DNA of 5,530 bases from Pirellulales bacterium (GTDB lineage Bacteria; Planctomycetota; Planctomycetia; Pirellulales; JAICIG01). The translations under genes were made by a program, and so were the position numbers. This document shows, one piece after another, positions 4,797 through 5,530 of the stretch (position 1 is the stretch's first letter; each line of letters begins with the position of its first letter). Below the pieces are notes generated by a model. It worked only from the letters and a program-made list of their open reading frames with translations. It ran no database searches and was not told where the DNA came from. Where the stretch lies: contig JAICIG010000489.1 in the NCBI GenBank assembly GCA_025924495.1, forward strand, positions 1 to 5,530. Reading direction: 5' to 3'.

Positions 4797-5530
4797 ATGA
4801 TCCAGCCTACCACTCCGGCGGAGTTTCGCGGGACCGAACGGTTCCGCGTCGTGCGACGCATTGGCTCGGGCGGCATGGGCGTGGTGTACGAAGCTTTCGA
4901 CCGCCAGCGCGATGCTCGGGTGGCGCTCAAGTTTTTGCCCGACGCCGATGCCACGGCGCTCTCGCGCTTCAAGCAAGAGTTTCGCGTGCTGGCCGACGTC
5001 TCAGACCCGCACCTGATTCAGCTCTACGAGCTGTTTTCGGACCAGGATCAGTGGTTCTTCACGATGGAGCTCATCGAGGGCCTCGATTTTTTGACCTATC
5101 TACGCGGCGCGAAAATCGGCCGCCACGCGTCCGCCACCCAGCGCTCACAACCCACGCAAACCGAATCGCGCCAGGGTTGCGCGGAACTTGCGAGTGAGCA
5201 AACTGTGGTTTACGAGGAAGGGACCGATTCGCCCAAGCGCGCCGATCTGTCGGAGCGGCAGATTGAATGTCTGCGAGCCGCATTGCGGCAACTCGTCGAG
5301 GCGGTCGAGCGGTTGCATGCGCTCGGTATTTTGCACCGCGACCTGAAGCCCACCAACGTGCTCATCGCGGAGAATGGCAGAGTCGTCGTCCTCGATTTTG
5401 GCCTGGCCGCGGAACTTCACGATCCGCGCGACGATGCCGCGATCGGGTCAGGCGTTTCCGACGTCGCCGGTACCGTCGCCTACATGTCGCCCGAGCAAGT
5501 GCGCGGGCGTGCGCTCACACCGGCCAGCGA
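4797..5530 (+). CDS. Hanks-type serine/threonine protein kinase, N-terminal part (3' partial)
   Basis: The gene begins at ATG 4797 and runs off the window; 244 residues are visible. The protein starts directly with the kinase domain: glycine-rich loop GSGGMG (23-28), VALK with ATP-binding K45, candidate helix-C glutamate E61, hinge region FFTMELIEG (87-95), catalytic loop HRDLKPTN (180-187) with D182, DFG (200-202), and activation-segment end GTVAYMSPEQ (225-234). All residues needed for phosphotransfer are present. Residues about 104-155, between hinge and catalytic loop, form a hydrophilic insertion rich in Gln, Thr, Ser and Glu that ordinary PknB-type kinases lack. I have seen this style of insertion in large planctomycete kinases with sensor or ATPase domains after the kinase, but the C-terminus is not visible. 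No recognisable Shine-Dalgarno precedes the ATG. An in-frame TTG at 4743 is a less likely start because the added residues are not protein-like. Confidence 0.9.
   Translation, partial: MIQPTTPAEFRGTERFRVVRRIGSGGMGVVYEAFDRQRDARVALKFLPDADATALSRFKQEFRVLADVSDPHLIQLYELFSDQDQWFFTMELIEGLDFLTYLRGAKIGRHASATQRSQPTQTESRQGCAELASEQTVVYEEGTDSPKRADLSERQIECLRAALRQLVEAVERLHALGILHRDLKPTNVLIAENGRVVVLDFGLAAELHDPRDDAAIGSGVSDVAGTVAYMSPEQVRGRALTPAS

Noticed and set aside
4727..5197. 156-residue + strand ORF
   Set aside because: It lies in another frame over the clear kinase motifs, with Arg/His/Pro-rich shadow composition.

Overview
The window reads as a GC-rich bacterial chromosome, most likely a planctomycete of the Pirellulales type. 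This is inferred from protein architecture, not from a marker gene: a thioredoxin-fold domain joined to an FG-GAP/VCBS-type repeat region, a Hanks-type Ser/Thr kinase that begins directly at its catalytic domain, and weak Shine-Dalgarno sequences. No rRNA, tRNA, CRISPR array or recognisable transposase is present.

Layout. (1) Positions 1-1670, + strand: the 3' part of a redoxin/TlpA-like protein with a C-terminal propeller-like region; its 5' end lies outside the window. (2) Positions about 1773-2100, + strand: two fragments of an accessory gene pair. The C-terminal tail of an unknown protein overlaps (GTGA) the first ~63 codons of what looks like a type ISP / N6-adenine DNA methylase-restriction enzyme. 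(3) Positions about 2109-4553, - strand: a tightly packed run of genes. In transcription order it holds a possible 47-residue ORF, an intact 511-residue papain/C39-like cysteine peptidase-fold protein, a 65-residue ORF, a 53-residue ORF in a shifted frame, and a winged-helix-like domain whose continuation is again in a shifted frame. Start and stop codons overlap as ATGA at two of the junctions. (4) Positions 4554-4796: a divergent intergenic region with GC-rich hairpins, a possible minus-strand terminator and a candidate promoter. (5) Positions 4797-5530, + strand: the N-terminal two thirds of a Ser/Thr kinase domain, running off the right edge.

Interpretation. Regions 1 and 5 look like ordinary backbone genes. 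Regions 2 and 3 look like an accessory, possibly defence-related, insertion that is partly decayed. The methylase fragment (+) and the winged-helix gene remnant (-) point at each other and both lose their 3' parts at about 2096-2111, as expected if one deletion removed the ends of two convergent genes. Two further single-nucleotide frame shifts (near 2686 and 2247) suggest decay or assembly error. The peptidase gene is the only clearly complete accessory gene. Together with its translationally coupled small neighbours it is the best candidate here for an undescribed system, though its function cannot be told from the sequence.
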